Source: JBFIHF01 sp964411125
GTDB lineage: Bacteria > Myxococcota_A > Bradymonadia > Bradymonadales > Bradymonadaceae
Assembly: GCA_964411125.1 (NCBI GenBank)
Contig: CAYPJU010000016.1
Location: forward strand, 1 to 64,000
Direction: 5' to 3'
Length of the DNA stretch: 64,000 nt
Shown: in pieces, positions 34,661 through 43,690 of the stretch
Position numbering within the stretch: position 1 is the first letter of the stretch
Layout of the letters: each line of letters begins with the position of its first letter
Position numbers and translations under genes: made by a program
The notes under the pieces: model-generated
The model's database searches: none
Told to the model about the DNA's origin: nothing
Seen by the model: only the letters and a program-made list of their open reading frames with translations

Positions 34661-35458
34661 ATGACGATATTCTCCGAGACGATCCTCGCCGACAAAGTTG
34701 CCCTCATCACGGGAGGAGGCAGCGGAATCAACCTCGGCATCGCCCGGCAATTCGTGGCGCATGGCGCCTCGGTGGCGTTGGTCTCCCGGACCCAGGAAAA
34801 GCTCGACGCTGCCGCCGAAGAGCTCGACCCCAGCGGTGAACGCGCGGTCGGGTTTTCCGCCGACGTTCGCGACTACGAGGCCCTCGAAGCCGCCGTGGCC
34901 TCCACGATGGAGCGGTTCGGCCGGATCGACATCCTCGTGAACGGAGCCGCCGGGAACTTCCTGGCGCCCGCCGCGCAGCTCAGCGCAAACGGGTTCAAGA
35001 CCGTGATCGACATCGACACGATCGGGACCTTCAACGCGACGCGGGCCTGTTTCGAATCCCTCGTGGAATCTCGCGGCGTGGTGCTCAACATCAGCGCGAC
35101 GCAGGCGTGGGTACCGACCCCGATGCAGGTCCATGCAGGCGCGGCCAAAGCGGCGATCGAAAAGATGACGATGGACCTCGCGCTCGAGTGGGGCCCGATG
35201 GGTGTCCGCGTCCTCGGCATCGCGCCGGGCCCCATCGCCGACACTGAAGGAATGAAGCGCTTGTCGACGCCGGAATTGCGCGAAAAATTGGAGCGACAAA
35301 TGCCAGTCGGCCGCTGGGGAACGACCGAGGAGATCGGCAATGCCGCCGTCTTCCTCGTCTCGGATGCGGCGGCGTTCATGACCGGCACCACCGTCGTCGT
35401 CGACGGCGGGCAGTCTCTGCTGGGGGCAGCACCTTTCCTCCTGATGATGGGCGGTTGA
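34661..35458 (+). CDS. Short-chain dehydrogenase, 2,4-dienoyl-CoA reductase-like
   Basis: The 265-residue SDR has the NADP-binding GGGSGINLGIA loop (18-28) and NGAAGNF (94-100). At the usual YxxxK site the Tyr is replaced by Ala159, while Lys163 remains (VHAGAAKAAIEKM). This substitution and the flanking DLALEWGPMGVRVLGIAPGPI are typical of peroxisomal-type 2,4-dienoyl-CoA reductase. That enzyme uses NADPH to reduce dienoyl-CoA during breakdown of unsaturated fatty acids. The stop shares one base with the pckA start (TGATG), linking fatty-acid oxidation with gluconeogenesis in one transcript. Confidence 0.88.
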   Translation: MTIFSETILADKVALITGGGSGINLGIARQFVAHGASVALVSRTQEKLDAAAEELDPSGERAVGFSADVRDYEALEAAVASTMERFGRIDILVNGAAGNFLAPAAQLSANGFKTVIDIDTIGTFNATRACFESLVESRGVVLNISATQAWVPTPMQVHAGAAKAAIEKMTMDLALEWGPMGVRVLGIAPGPIADTEGMKRLSTPELREKLERQMPVGRWGTTEEIGNAAVFLVSDAAAFMTGTTVVVDGGQSLLGAAPFLLMMGG

Positions 35459-37086
35459 TGGAATCCGACGAGCATCCATATTACACGAACGAAGACGAGG
35501 CCTTCATGGGCACCACGAAGCTCGACAAGTACGGCATCGACGTTGACCGCGTCATTCGGAACGCTCCTCCGGCACGTCTCTACGAAGAGGCGATCCTGCA
35601 CGAGCCGGGCACCGCGATCACGTCGACCGGCGCGCTCATCGCACGCTCCGGCGAGAAGACCGGGAGAAGTCCCAAGGACAAACGGCTCGTCGATCACCCC
35701 GACTCGAGCCAGGACATCTGGTGGGGCGACATCAACATCAAGCTCGACGAGCATGTCTTCCTGCTCAATCGCCAGAGAGCCCGCGACTACCTGAATACCC
35801 ACGAACGGATCTATGTCCTCGACGGGTTCGCCGGCTGGGATCCAGACCATCAGATCAAGGTCCGCATCATCAGCAACCGCGCGTACCACGCGATGTTCAT
35901 GCACAACATGCTCATCCGACCGACGCAGGAAGAGCTCGCGAACTTCGGCGAGCCCGACTTCGTCATCTACAACGCCGGCCGTTTCCCCGCGAACCCGTAT
36001 ACCGAGGGGATGACCTCCCCGACGTCGATCGACCTCTCCTTCGAACACGGCGAGATGGTCATCCTCGGAACCGAATACGCAGGCGAGATGAAGAAGGGCG
36101 TCTTCACCCTGATGCACTACCTGATGCCGAAAAAGGGCGTGCTCTCGATGCACTGCTCGGCCAACGAAGGTGATGCAGGGGACGTCTCCGTCTTCTTCGG
36201 GCTCTCCGGCACTGGCAAGACGACGCTGTCGGCCGACGCACGCCGCAAGCTCATCGGCGACGACGAGCATTGCTGGACCGACGACGGTGTGTTCAACATC
36301 GAAGGCGGTTGCTACGCAAAGACGATCAATCTGAGCGCCGAAGACGAACCCGAGATTTACAACGCGATCCAGTTCGGCTCGATCCTCGAGAACGTCGTCT
36401 ACGATCCCAAGACCCGCGAGGTCGACTACACCGACACCTCGATCACCCAGAACACGCGCACCTCGTACCCGATCGAGTACATCCCCAACGCGAAGATCCC
36501 CTGCGTCGGTGGGCACCCGAAGAACATCATCCTGCTGACGTGCGACGCTTTCGGCGTCCTCCCTCCCGTCAGCCGCCTCACCCCCGAGCAGGCGATGTAT
36601 CACTTCGTCTCCGGTTACACCGCGAAGGTGGCGGGCACCGAGATGGGCGTCACCGAGCCGAAGGCGACCTTCTCGGCATGCTTCGGCGCTGCGTTCCTCG
36701 TCTGGCCGCCGACCAAGTACGCCGAGCTGCTCGCGGAGAAGATGCGCGAGCACGGATCGCGCGCTTGGCTCGTCAACACGGGCTGGACGGGTGGGCCGTA
36801 CGGCGTGGGCAAGCGAATCTCGCTCAAGCACACCCGCGCCATCATCGACGCCATCCACGCCGACCAACTCCACGACGTCGCCACGGAAACCGATCCGTAC
36901 TTCGGCGTCGCCGTCCCTCAGTCCGTTCCTGGCGTGCCGTCGGAGATCCTCACCCCGAAGAAGACCTGGAACGACCCGGTCGCCTTCGAAGCTCAGGCCC
37001 GAAAGCTGGTCGGGCTCTTCCACCAGAACTTCCAGAAGTTCGACGACTTCATGACCGACGAGATTCGGAACGCCGGGCCGGGCTGA
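35458..37086 (+). CDS. pckA: Phosphoenolpyruvate carboxykinase (ATP)
   Basis: The 542-residue enzyme converts oxaloacetate and ATP to phosphoenolpyruvate and CO2, the first step of gluconeogenesis. The signatures are intact: GRSPKDKR, the kinase loop GLSGTGKTTLS, DDGVFNIEGGCYAK, and TGWTGGPYGVGKR near the C-terminus. The start at 35458 overlaps the SDR stop. A second ATG at 35506 (MGTTKLDKYG) has GAGG upstream and would give 526 residues, closer to the classical start, so the true start is uncertain. Confidence 0.96.
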   Translation: MESDEHPYYTNEDEAFMGTTKLDKYGIDVDRVIRNAPPARLYEEAILHEPGTAITSTGALIARSGEKTGRSPKDKRLVDHPDSSQDIWWGDINIKLDEHVFLLNRQRARDYLNTHERIYVLDGFAGWDPDHQIKVRIISNRAYHAMFMHNMLIRPTQEELANFGEPDFVIYNAGRFPANPYTEGMTSPTSIDLSFEHGEMVILGTEYAGEMKKGVFTLMHYLMPKKGVLSMHCSANEGDAGDVSVFFGLSGTGKTTLSADARRKLIGDDEHCWTDDGVFNIEGGCYAKTINLSAEDEPEIYNAIQFGSILENVVYDPKTREVDYTDTSITQNTRTSYPIEYIPNAKIPCVGGHPKNIILLTCDAFGVLPPVSRLTPEQAMYHFVSGYTAKVAGTEMGVTEPKATFSACFGAAFLVWPPTKYAELLAEKMREHGSRAWLVNTGWTGGPYGVGKRISLKHTRAIIDAIHADQLHDVATETDPYFGVAVPQSVPGVPSEILTPKKTWNDPVAFEAQARKLVGLFHQNFQKFDDFMTDEIRNAGPG

Positions 37087-37126
37087 ACGGCACGGGTTGC
37101 TGGCGCGTTCGTCGGAGAATGCGCAT

Positions 37127-38059
37127 TTGAAACGTTTCATCGAAAACGTCCGACGACTCGTCGTCGAAACATCGAGGGAGCTCCAGAAAGACCACGTCCC
37201 GACTCTGGCGGCGTCTCTCTCTTTCTTCGCGGTCTTCTCGATCGTCCCCGTCGTTCTCCTGCTCATCACGGTCGCAGGAACCCTCGTCGGGGTCGACGAG
37301 ACCCGCGACCAACTCATGAGCCAGCTTCACATGTGGGTCGGACCCACCGGCGCGAGCTTCATCGAGAGCGCCCTCGAACAGCGCTCGTCGAGCGCCTCGG
37401 GGAACCAGTGGGCGTCCATCATCAGCATCGTCCTCGTGATCGTCGGTTCGACCCGGTTCTTCGCCGAGCTGCAGTACGCGCTCAACACCGTCTGGGACGT
37501 CGAGCCGAAGGACCGACTCCCGATTCTCGAGATCCTCCGGAAGCGTGTGCTCTCCGCGATCCTGATGGCTTGCCTCGCCGGATTTCTCGCGGTCTCTATC
37601 GCGGCGAGCGCCGCGGCTTCGGCGTTCGCAGAGTTCGCCCTCCCCGTCCAGCCCGGCGAGATCGTCTCCTGGGAAGTGATCAACTTCGGTGTCTCGTTCC
37701 TCCTCGCCGCTGTCCTCCTCACCGCGCTCTTCAAGCTCTTCCCCGACGCGAAAATTCGCCTCCGAGACACCTGGCCGGGCGCAACCCTGACCGCCGCCGC
37801 GCTCGTCATCGGGAAGTTTTTGTTCGGCTACTACGTCGGCAAGAGCGCGTTCGCCTCCACGTACGGCGCCGCGGGTTCGATCATCGTCTTCCTCGTCTTC
37901 GTCTACGCCGCGGCGACGATCGTCCTGGTCGGTGCGGAATTCACCCAGGTCTGGGCACGAACCCACGGACAGAAGATCGAACCCGAAGGACATGCACGGA
38001 GGATTCGGCGCACCTTCGTCGGGCGACGGTCCAAGGTCCGAGCCGAGGAAGAAGAATGA
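37127..38059 (+). CDS. YihY/UPF0761 family membrane protein (first copy)
   Basis: The 310-residue inner-membrane protein has about six helices. Family features include LAASLSFFAVFSIVPVVLLLI near the start, FAELQYALNTVWDVEP and STYGAAGSIIVFLVFVYAAATIVLVGAEFTQVWA near the end. The family was once called RNase BN, but that activity is now ascribed to a different protein. The role is unclear. The proposed TTG start at 37127 has GGAGA eight bases upstream; a TTG at 37097 is an alternative. A paralogue lies at 42365-43261. Confidence 0.88.
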   Translation: MKRFIENVRRLVVETSRELQKDHVPTLAASLSFFAVFSIVPVVLLLITVAGTLVGVDETRDQLMSQLHMWVGPTGASFIESALEQRSSSASGNQWASIISIVLVIVGSTRFFAELQYALNTVWDVEPKDRLPILEILRKRVLSAILMACLAGFLAVSIAASAAASAFAEFALPVQPGEIVSWEVINFGVSFLLAAVLLTALFKLFPDAKIRLRDTWPGATLTAAALVIGKFLFGYYVGKSAFASTYGAAGSIIVFLVFVYAAATIVLVGAEFTQVWARTHGQKIEPEGHARRIRRTFVGRRSKVRAEEEE

Positions 38060-38116
38060 GGTTCCTTTGGTAGCCCAATCGATTGCCGCTATGATCGGTG
38101 AGCGGAGGTGAAGGGA

Positions 38117-39871
38117 ATGTCGACCAATTCGGAAAGACTCATCGAGAAGATCAGGTCCTCGATCATCGGGGAAGATCGTGTGATCGACTGTCCCTACGGC
38201 CCGCGGCGCGTCACCTACGCGGACTACACCGCATCGGGGCGGTCGCTCGATTTCATCGAGGCGTTCATCCGTGAGGAAGTGCTTCCGCTCTACGCCAATA
38301 CCCACACCGAGACGAGCGGCACCGGTCACCAGACCACGAAGCTGCGCGAGAACGCTCGCCAGATCATTTTGGAGGCGTGCGGAGGCGGCCCCGACGACGT
38401 CGTCCTCTTCTGCGGGTCGGGCGCTACGGCCGCGATCAACAAGATCATCGACGTGATGAACCTGCGGATCCCGAACGACCTCAACGCGCGCTGGTGCCTC
38501 GACGAGTGCATCCCTGCCGAGGAACGCCCCGTCGTCTTCATCGGCCCCTACGAGCATCACTCCAACGAGCTGCCATGGCGCGAATCGATCGCGGACGTGG
38601 TCGTCATCCACGAGAACGCCGACGGCAAGGTCTGCCTGAAGCACCTCGAAGAAGAGCTTCAACGCTACGCGGATCGTCCGCTCAAGATCGGCAGCTTCTC
38701 AGCGGCATCGAACGTGACCGGGATCGGCAGCGACACGCGCGCGATCGCGTCGTGCCTGCACAAACATGGCGCCCTTTCGTTCTGGGACTTCGCCGCTGCT
38801 GCGCCGTACGTCCACATCGAGATGAACCTCTCCGACGACCAACCCGGGGGGGACCTCGCCTACAAAGACGCCGTCTTCATCTCCCCGCACAAGTTCATCG
38901 GGGGGCCCGGAACACCGGGAGTACTCATCGCCAAACGGCACCTCTTCGACAACACGGTGCCCGCAGCCCCGGGGGGCGGGACCGTCGCGTACGTCAACAC
39001 CGACGAGCACCGCTACGTCGACGAAATCGAGCACCGCGAAGAAGGTGGCACCCCCGCCATCGTCGAGTCGATCCGGGCCGGCCTGGTGTTCCAGCTCAAG
39101 CAGGCCGTGGGATGGGAGACGATCCAACGCTACGAGCACGACTTCATCACGCGCTCGATCCAGGAGTGGAGCGCGGAGCCCAACCTTCGGATCCTTGGCA
39201 ATCTCGACGCCTGGCGACTCTCGATCGTCTCGTTCGTCGTGCGCCACGGTGAGGACCAGTACCTGCACCACAACTACGTCGTCGCGCTGCTCAACGATCT
39301 CTTCGGCATCCAGGCCCGCGGAGGGTGTAGCTGCGCCGGCCCCTATGGACACCGACTCCTGGGGATCGACCTGACCACGTCGCGCGAGTTCGAGCGCGAA
39401 ATCGTGAAGGGTTGCGAAGGGGTGAAGCCGGGCTGGATCCGGGTCAACTTCAACTACTTCATCACCGAACAGCAGTTCCGGTTCATCCTGGAGGCGGTCA
39501 AGCTCGTCGGCCGACATGGCTGGAAACTGCTCCCCGACTACCAGTTCTTCCCCGACAGTGGCCTGTGGCGCCATCGCGAAGGGATCCCCGAACCCCCGAT
39601 GTCGCTGAACGACATCCGATACGTCGACGGCAAGATGCAGTACCGCGCGCGTCACGTCACCGAGCCCGAGTGGGCGCTCGACGAATATCTGCGCGAGGCC
39701 GAGGCGATCTTCGACGCCGCCGGCGAGCGAAACCGGGGCAAGAGTTCGGTCCGCCCCGACCTCTCGGCCGACTTCGAGACGTTGCGGTGGTTCCCGCTCC
39801 CCGACGAAGCGATCGAGGCGCTCCAGGGGCGCGAGGTCCGTCACACACCGGTCCTCTTCCGTCGCCTCTGA
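38117..39871 (+). CDS. Class-V aminotransferase (cysteine desulfurase-like)
   Basis: The 584-residue PLP enzyme has the Schiff-base lysine Lys259 in FISPHKFIGGPGTPG, the phosphate-contact GSGATAAINK, and a possible catalytic cysteine pair 404/406 in RGGCSCAGPYGH. The C-terminus is about 150 residues longer than IscS/SufS-type enzymes. Related long proteins are annotated only as aminotransferase class V. It may act as a cysteine desulfurase or lyase, but the reaction is not settled. The ATG at 38117 is chosen for GGAGGTG upstream. Its stop overlaps the start of the exported protein 39871-41331. Confidence 0.88.
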   Translation: MSTNSERLIEKIRSSIIGEDRVIDCPYGPRRVTYADYTASGRSLDFIEAFIREEVLPLYANTHTETSGTGHQTTKLRENARQIILEACGGGPDDVVLFCGSGATAAINKIIDVMNLRIPNDLNARWCLDECIPAEERPVVFIGPYEHHSNELPWRESIADVVVIHENADGKVCLKHLEEELQRYADRPLKIGSFSAASNVTGIGSDTRAIASCLHKHGALSFWDFAAAAPYVHIEMNLSDDQPGGDLAYKDAVFISPHKFIGGPGTPGVLIAKRHLFDNTVPAAPGGGTVAYVNTDEHRYVDEIEHREEGGTPAIVESIRAGLVFQLKQAVGWETIQRYEHDFITRSIQEWSAEPNLRILGNLDAWRLSIVSFVVRHGEDQYLHHNYVVALLNDLFGIQARGGCSCAGPYGHRLLGIDLTTSREFEREIVKGCEGVKPGWIRVNFNYFITEQQFRFILEAVKLVGRHGWKLLPDYQFFPDSGLWRHREGIPEPPMSLNDIRYVDGKMQYRARHVTEPEWALDEYLREAEAIFDAAGERNRGKSSVRPDLSADFETLRWFPLPDEAIEALQGREVRHTPVLFRRL

Positions 39872-41331
39872 TGTGCCGCTCCGCCCTTCTCATCGCTGCT
39901 CTCAGCTTCGGCTGCGGAGGCGACGGAGCCGTCTTTTACGCTCCCGACGCGGCGTCTGACACCCTCGACGCAGCCTCGGTTGCCGAAGAAGACTGGGGGG
40001 GCAGCGGCAGTGACCCCGATGCCGGAAGACCGGACGTCGGCACGATGTCGCCCGGCGACGCCGCCGGCACATCCGCCGACGCGGGGGACATGGGGTCGCC
40101 CGTCGAGCCCGGCGGACCGACGCGCTACGACCCCGGCGAGCTCCTCTCCGCGTTGACCCCGAACGTCGTCGACCGAATGCGTACGATCCGGTCCGCGTCG
40201 TCGACACCCGACGATGCCGTCTTCATGAAAGTGGGTGCGTCCGGCACCGTGAACTCCAATTTCCTCGACTGCATCGGCTCGCCGGCGCTCGAGCTAGGCG
40301 GGCATGCCAGCCTCGCCCCCACCGTCGGTCACTTCGACGCCGTGGAGTTCGCCGGGCAGTCGTCGTGGGATCGCGACACGCTCGCCGCGATGGTGGGCCG
40401 TACGGCGGGGTGGGTGCAGACCGGCTCTCCCTCACCCCTCGATCAGGAGATCGCAGCGATCAATCCACGCTTCGCGCTCGTGAACTACGGGACGAACGAC
40501 ATGCAACAGGGGGTTACCCACGAGTCCGCGCTCTGGCCATTCTGGGACAACATGTCGGCGCTACTCGACCGGCTGGAGGCGCGCGGCGTCGTGCCGCTCG
40601 TCACCGGCCTCAACCCCCGCAGTGACACGACCACCGCGGCTCAGTGGGTCCCCACCTACAACGAAGTGACGCGCGCGATGGCTCAGGCTCGCCAGCTCCC
40701 CTACCTCGACCTCTACAATGCGGTCGTGACGCTCGACGACCGGGGCCTCGTCTCCGATGGAATCCACGGTAACGCAGCGCCGGGGGGCGCGTGCGACTTC
40801 GAAGCAGCAGGGCTCGAGTACAACTACAACGTCCGAAATCTCTTGACGCTTCGACTGCTCGACGGGGTGCGTCGGACGGTCGTCGCGTCGTCCAGCGCCT
40901 CCGAGACGTCGCGCCTCGGCTGGACCGGCGCCGGAACGCCGGCAGAGCCATTCGTGGTGGACGAGCTCCCATTCTCACACTTCGCCGACACCTCGACCGC
41001 GCCCTCGGACAGCTTCGATGCCTACCCCGCGTGCGATGGTGGACAGGACGAGTCCGGACCAGAGGTCGTCTACCGACTCGACCTGGCCGCGCAGACGAAG
41101 CTACGCGTCATGGCTTTCGACGGCGACGCCGACGTCGATGTCCATCACCTCGTGGGCGCGGCCGACCCGAGCGCGTGCAGCGCGCGTCACGACCGCATCC
41201 TCCAGGGAACGTTCGCCCCGGGGACGCACTACTTCGTGTTCGACACCTACGTCGGCTCCAGCGGAGAGTTGTCCGGCGAATTCGTGATGGTCGTGGTCGA
41301 ATGCGAGCCCGGTGATCCGGCCTGCGACTGA
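39871..41331 (+). CDS. SGNH-hydrolase-like lipoprotein
   Basis: The 486-residue product has a lipoprotein signal (ALLIAALSFGC) and an Asp/Ala/Gly-rich linker to about residue 85. The next domain looks like a GDSL/SGNH hydrolase: FMKVGASGTVN (possible block I), LVNYGTNDMQQG (block III-like Asn) and SDGIHGN (Asp/His end). The block I Ser is not in the classical GDS context, so activity is uncertain. A C-terminal module (about 370-486) resembles prepeptidase/PPC-type beta domains (ADVDVHHLVGA ... GTHYFVFDTYVGSSGE). It starts in the previous stop (TGATG). Confidence 0.75.
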   Translation: MCRSALLIAALSFGCGGDGAVFYAPDAASDTLDAASVAEEDWGGSGSDPDAGRPDVGTMSPGDAAGTSADAGDMGSPVEPGGPTRYDPGELLSALTPNVVDRMRTIRSASSTPDDAVFMKVGASGTVNSNFLDCIGSPALELGGHASLAPTVGHFDAVEFAGQSSWDRDTLAAMVGRTAGWVQTGSPSPLDQEIAAINPRFALVNYGTNDMQQGVTHESALWPFWDNMSALLDRLEARGVVPLVTGLNPRSDTTTAAQWVPTYNEVTRAMAQARQLPYLDLYNAVVTLDDRGLVSDGIHGNAAPGGACDFEAAGLEYNYNVRNLLTLRLLDGVRRTVVASSSASETSRLGWTGAGTPAEPFVVDELPFSHFADTSTAPSDSFDAYPACDGGQDESGPEVVYRLDLAAQTKLRVMAFDGDADVDVHHLVGAADPSACSARHDRILQGTFAPGTHYFVFDTYVGSSGELSGEFVMVVVECEPGDPACD

Positions 41332-41362
41332 CCCGTCGCCCGCGCCCGGGAAAAGAACGCAA

Positions 41363-41388
41363 GAAGGCCGCCCGAGCGGGCGGCCTTC
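41363..41388. terminator. Bidirectional hairpin terminator
   Basis: An 11-bp perfect stem GAAGGCCGCCC/GGGCGGCCTTC with a four-base loop lies between the convergent stops at 41331 and 41414. On the minus strand the flank is TTGCGTTCTTTT; on the plus strand it is only weakly T-rich. It probably stops both transcripts. Confidence 0.75.
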
Positions 41389-41413
41389 GGTCTTCGTGGC
41401 AGAATGCTCGTAG

Positions 41414-41782
41414 TCAGAGCTTGAGGTTTCCTTCGACCTCCGAGAGCGTCCGCCGCGTCATCGCGAGGTTCGCCTGGCTGCGATTCACTGCCAGGTAGAC
41501 GAACGTGCTCGGGTTCTTCGCCATCGGGCGAATGAGGTGATACTGCGACGACAGCGTGATGAGAATGTCGTCGATCGCGTCGCTCAGCCCGAGCGCTTCG
41601 GCCGCCCGAATCTTCGCCGAGACGACGTCGGTGTTCGCCGCCCCCGCCAGATCGATGTCGAAATCGTCGTTTCCACCGATCGTCCCGAGAGCCATTCCGC
41701 TCTCGGCATCTACGATCGCTGCTCCAATGAACCCTGCGATGCCGGTGAGGGCCTTGAGCGATGCGTCTACGTTGTTAGCCAT
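41414..41782 (-). CDS. Roadblock/LC7-domain protein
   Basis: The 122-residue protein is a single roadblock/LC7 domain: SLKALTGIAGFIGAAIVDAESGMALGTIGG, then a helix, then DDILITLSSQYHLIRPM and TFVYLAVNR. In myxobacteria-like bacteria such proteins pair with Ras-like GTPases (MglA-MglB) or act as signalling platforms. No GTPase gene is nearby. The start at 41782 is taken for domain fit and GAAGGA upstream; the frame stays open further up to 42094 without domain content. A possible sigma-70 promoter lies far upstream (42185-42212). Confidence 0.88.
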   Translation of the reverse strand: MANNVDASLKALTGIAGFIGAAIVDAESGMALGTIGGNDDFDIDLAGAANTDVVSAKIRAAEALGLSDAIDDILITLSSQYHLIRPMAKNPSTFVYLAVNRSQANLAMTRRTLSEVEGNLKL

Positions 41783-42184
41783 GCTGGTGATTCCTTCTCT
41801 GAGGGTGTGTCCTGTCTCTGCAGCGGGTGAGAACAGAGGGTTTGCGGGATGATCCCGCTTTCTACCCGCCCCACGCGCGGGTTCGTAACTTTCGTTGTTC
41901 TTCTCGTCGGCACGCGTCGCCACCCCGAACTGGGCTTCGGTGACTTCGCCCAGACCAGCGTCGGCCTCGAACAGTCGAGCCTCGTCCGAACGCATGCGGA
42001 TCGTCATCGACGGAGGTGCCCATTCCGACTCGCTTCGCTCGTCGAGCGTGCCTCGCGACTTCGATTCCGGAGTTTTTTCGTGACCGAGGATCATGTCTTT
42101 CCTGAAAGCGAGGAAGCCCTCGCGGTTGCTTACGAAATCGAGCGATGCTCAGGCTTCTCAATTCCGTTATTTGTGAATAATTGA

Positions 42185-42212
42185 AGTGTAGCTGCACGAA
42201 GAGGCGAGTCAA
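42185..42212 (-). promoter_or_regulatory. Candidate sigma-70 promoter for the roadblock gene
   Basis: On the minus strand TTGACT (42212-42207) and TACACT (42190-42185) are spaced by 16 bases in an AT-rich context. It would give a leader of about 400 bases before the start at 41782, which is long, so either the leader has a role or the true promoter is closer. Confidence 0.4.
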
Positions 42213-42273
42213 ACGGTTACAGTAGAAAATTACAATTTTGCTAAAATCCTGCACGTCTTGGAGCCCTCGATCA

Positions 42274-42290
42274 CCCGGTTCAACCCCGGG
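42274..42290 (+). other. tRNA T-arm-like hairpin
   Basis: CCCGG-TTCAACC-CCGGG has a five-bp stem, a seven-base loop fitting TTCRANY and the G53/C61 closing pair, exactly as in a tRNA T-arm. No matching acceptor, D-arm or anticodon arm is found upstream, so it is at most a tRNA 3' fragment, such as an old integration scar, or a coincidence. Confidence 0.35.
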
Positions 42291-42364
42291 ACCGCTGTGG
42301 CTCTCATCGTTGTAGGGCGATTGAACGCGTGGCAGATTCGCCATCACGTCGCAGCCGAGAGAAC

Positions 42365-43261
42365 TCAGGACGAGTAGTCGGCGTTGGCGAGCATCGCGCG
42401 ATGGGGTTGGGCGTGGTCTTCGGGGAGGATTCGCCGACCGTGTGAGATGGCCCAGACCTGCGTGAACTCGGCCCCGATCAGGACGATCTGCATCGAGTAG
42501 TAGACCCACAGAAGAAAGACGATGATCGACGCCGCCCCGCCGTAGGTGCTGGTGAACGAACCGTTGGCGACGTAGAGGCCGATCGCGGTCTTTCCGAGCA
42601 GCAGCATCACGGCTGTCACCGCCGCGCCGACCCTCACGTCTCGCCACTTCACTTCGGCGTCGGGGAAGTATTTGTAGACGATCGCGAAAAGGATCGCGGT
42701 GACGAGCAAGGTGATCGTGGCGTTCGCGAAATGGGCCATCGTCTCGCCCCCGGGGAGCGAAACAGCGTCGACGAAACCGGCGATCAGCGCGCTCGCGACC
42801 GTGGAGACGATCATGAGGAGACCGAGGACGACGAGGAGACCGAAGGATGCGGCCCGCTTCCGGAAGACCTGCTTGATCCCTGCATTCTCATCCGGCTCGA
42901 CGTTCCAAACCCGGTTGAGAGCCTGCTGAAATCGCGTGAAGAATTTCGTCGCACCAAAGACGGCCAGGACGAGACCGACCAGCGAAGCCGCGATGTTCGC
43001 CCGTTGCCCCAGACCCCTAGAGTTCTCCACCGCCTCGGCGACGAACGCCGCGCCGGATTCACCGAGGAGGTTCGTAAGCTGCCCCACGAGTTCCTGCTGT
43101 GTCGTCTCGGCGCCGAAAAAGAGCCCGCCAATCGCGACCGCAATCAACATCATCGGCACGATCGAAAATGTCGCGTAGTAGGCGAGCGCCGCGGCGAGGG
43201 CGTCGACGTCGTCGCGTTCGTACTCTTCTTTCACGGTCGTCGCGAATTCCCACATACTCAT
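42365..43261 (-). CDS. YihY/UPF0761 family membrane protein (second copy)
   Basis: The 298-residue inner-membrane protein is a paralogue of 37127-38059. It shares LAAALAYYATFSIVPMMLIAVAI, FFTRFQQALNRVWNVEP and STYGGAASIIVFLLWVYYSMQIVLIGAEFTQVWA. About six helices are visible. The C-terminal tail is short and rich in His and Arg (ISHGRRILPEDHAQPHR). The function of the family is unresolved. It is transcribed leftward, divergent from the large hybrid kinase. Confidence 0.88.
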   Translation of the reverse strand: MSMWEFATTVKEEYERDDVDALAAALAYYATFSIVPMMLIAVAIGGLFFGAETTQQELVGQLTNLLGESGAAFVAEAVENSRGLGQRANIAASLVGLVLAVFGATKFFTRFQQALNRVWNVEPDENAGIKQVFRKRAASFGLLVVLGLLMIVSTVASALIAGFVDAVSLPGGETMAHFANATITLLVTAILFAIVYKYFPDAEVKWRDVRVGAAVTAVMLLLGKTAIGLYVANGSFTSTYGGAASIIVFLLWVYYSMQIVLIGAEFTQVWAISHGRRILPEDHAQPHRAMLANADYSS

Positions 43262-43690
43262 ACTGCACTCCAGGCATCAACAAACTCAGTAGTTCCAACG
43301 TCGACATCAGCCACCAGAGTTCAACCGACTCTGCCGGGAGCCGAATCCGGGGCCCGCTCGGGCTGGACGTCGTCGAACAGTCGACCAGGGGCCCCTGAAC
43401 CGGTCGTCCGCGTCCTCTGCGATTGGCGATGGCGAATCGGCGTGGCAACGGTCACAATCGCTGGGTTCGGGACACTTGACGGACGTGGCGCGGGATTCAT
43501 GTTCTCGAAAATGTTCAGAAAGATCCGATGGTTGCCATCCCGGCAGGACAAAATCGTGTCGAAGTGCTTTCGAACGTGTGGTGAACCATAGGGTCCGTCT
43601 TGACGCCGGGCCGCCCGGTGATCGAAGCGAAGAGACACGTACTGTCGGCTCCGTGAGTCGACGCGAATCGAATGGCGCCCTCGAGCGAGA
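43262..43690. other. 429-base divergent intergenic region
   Basis: No supported gene lies between the YihY-like gene and the CheB/CheR hybrid kinase. It has a 12-bp perfect palindrome CAGGGGCCCCTG (43386-43397) and a small hairpin CCGGG-CCG-CCCGG (43606-43618). I see no strong sigma-70 or sigma-54 promoter. Confidence 0.6.

Larger units (their letters stand above)
41783..42364. other. 582-base intergenic region with an AT-rich pocket
   Basis: No supported gene lies here. The part from about 42140 to 42250 is visibly AT-rich compared with the rest of the window. It contains a candidate leftward promoter (42185-42212) and, to its right, a hairpin that looks like a tRNA T-arm (42274-42290). A 111-codon frame at 41849-42184 on the plus strand has no gene-like features. 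Confidence 0.6.

Noticed and set aside
41849..42184. 111-codon plus-strand frame in the AT-rich gap
   Set aside because: No ribosome site, no domain and Arg-rich composition; better explained as chance.
42220..42310. Complete tRNA gene around the T-arm-like hairpin
   Set aside because: No acceptor, D or anticodon stem can be paired with the hairpin on the plus strand; kept only as a possible fragment.
37127..43261. RNase BN function for the two YihY-like proteins
   Set aside because: The RNase BN name is a historical error for this family; the proteins are polytopic membrane proteins without nuclease motifs.
43386..43397. CAGGGGCCCCTG as operator
   Set aside because: A single 12-bp palindrome in GC-rich DNA without promoter context is not enough.
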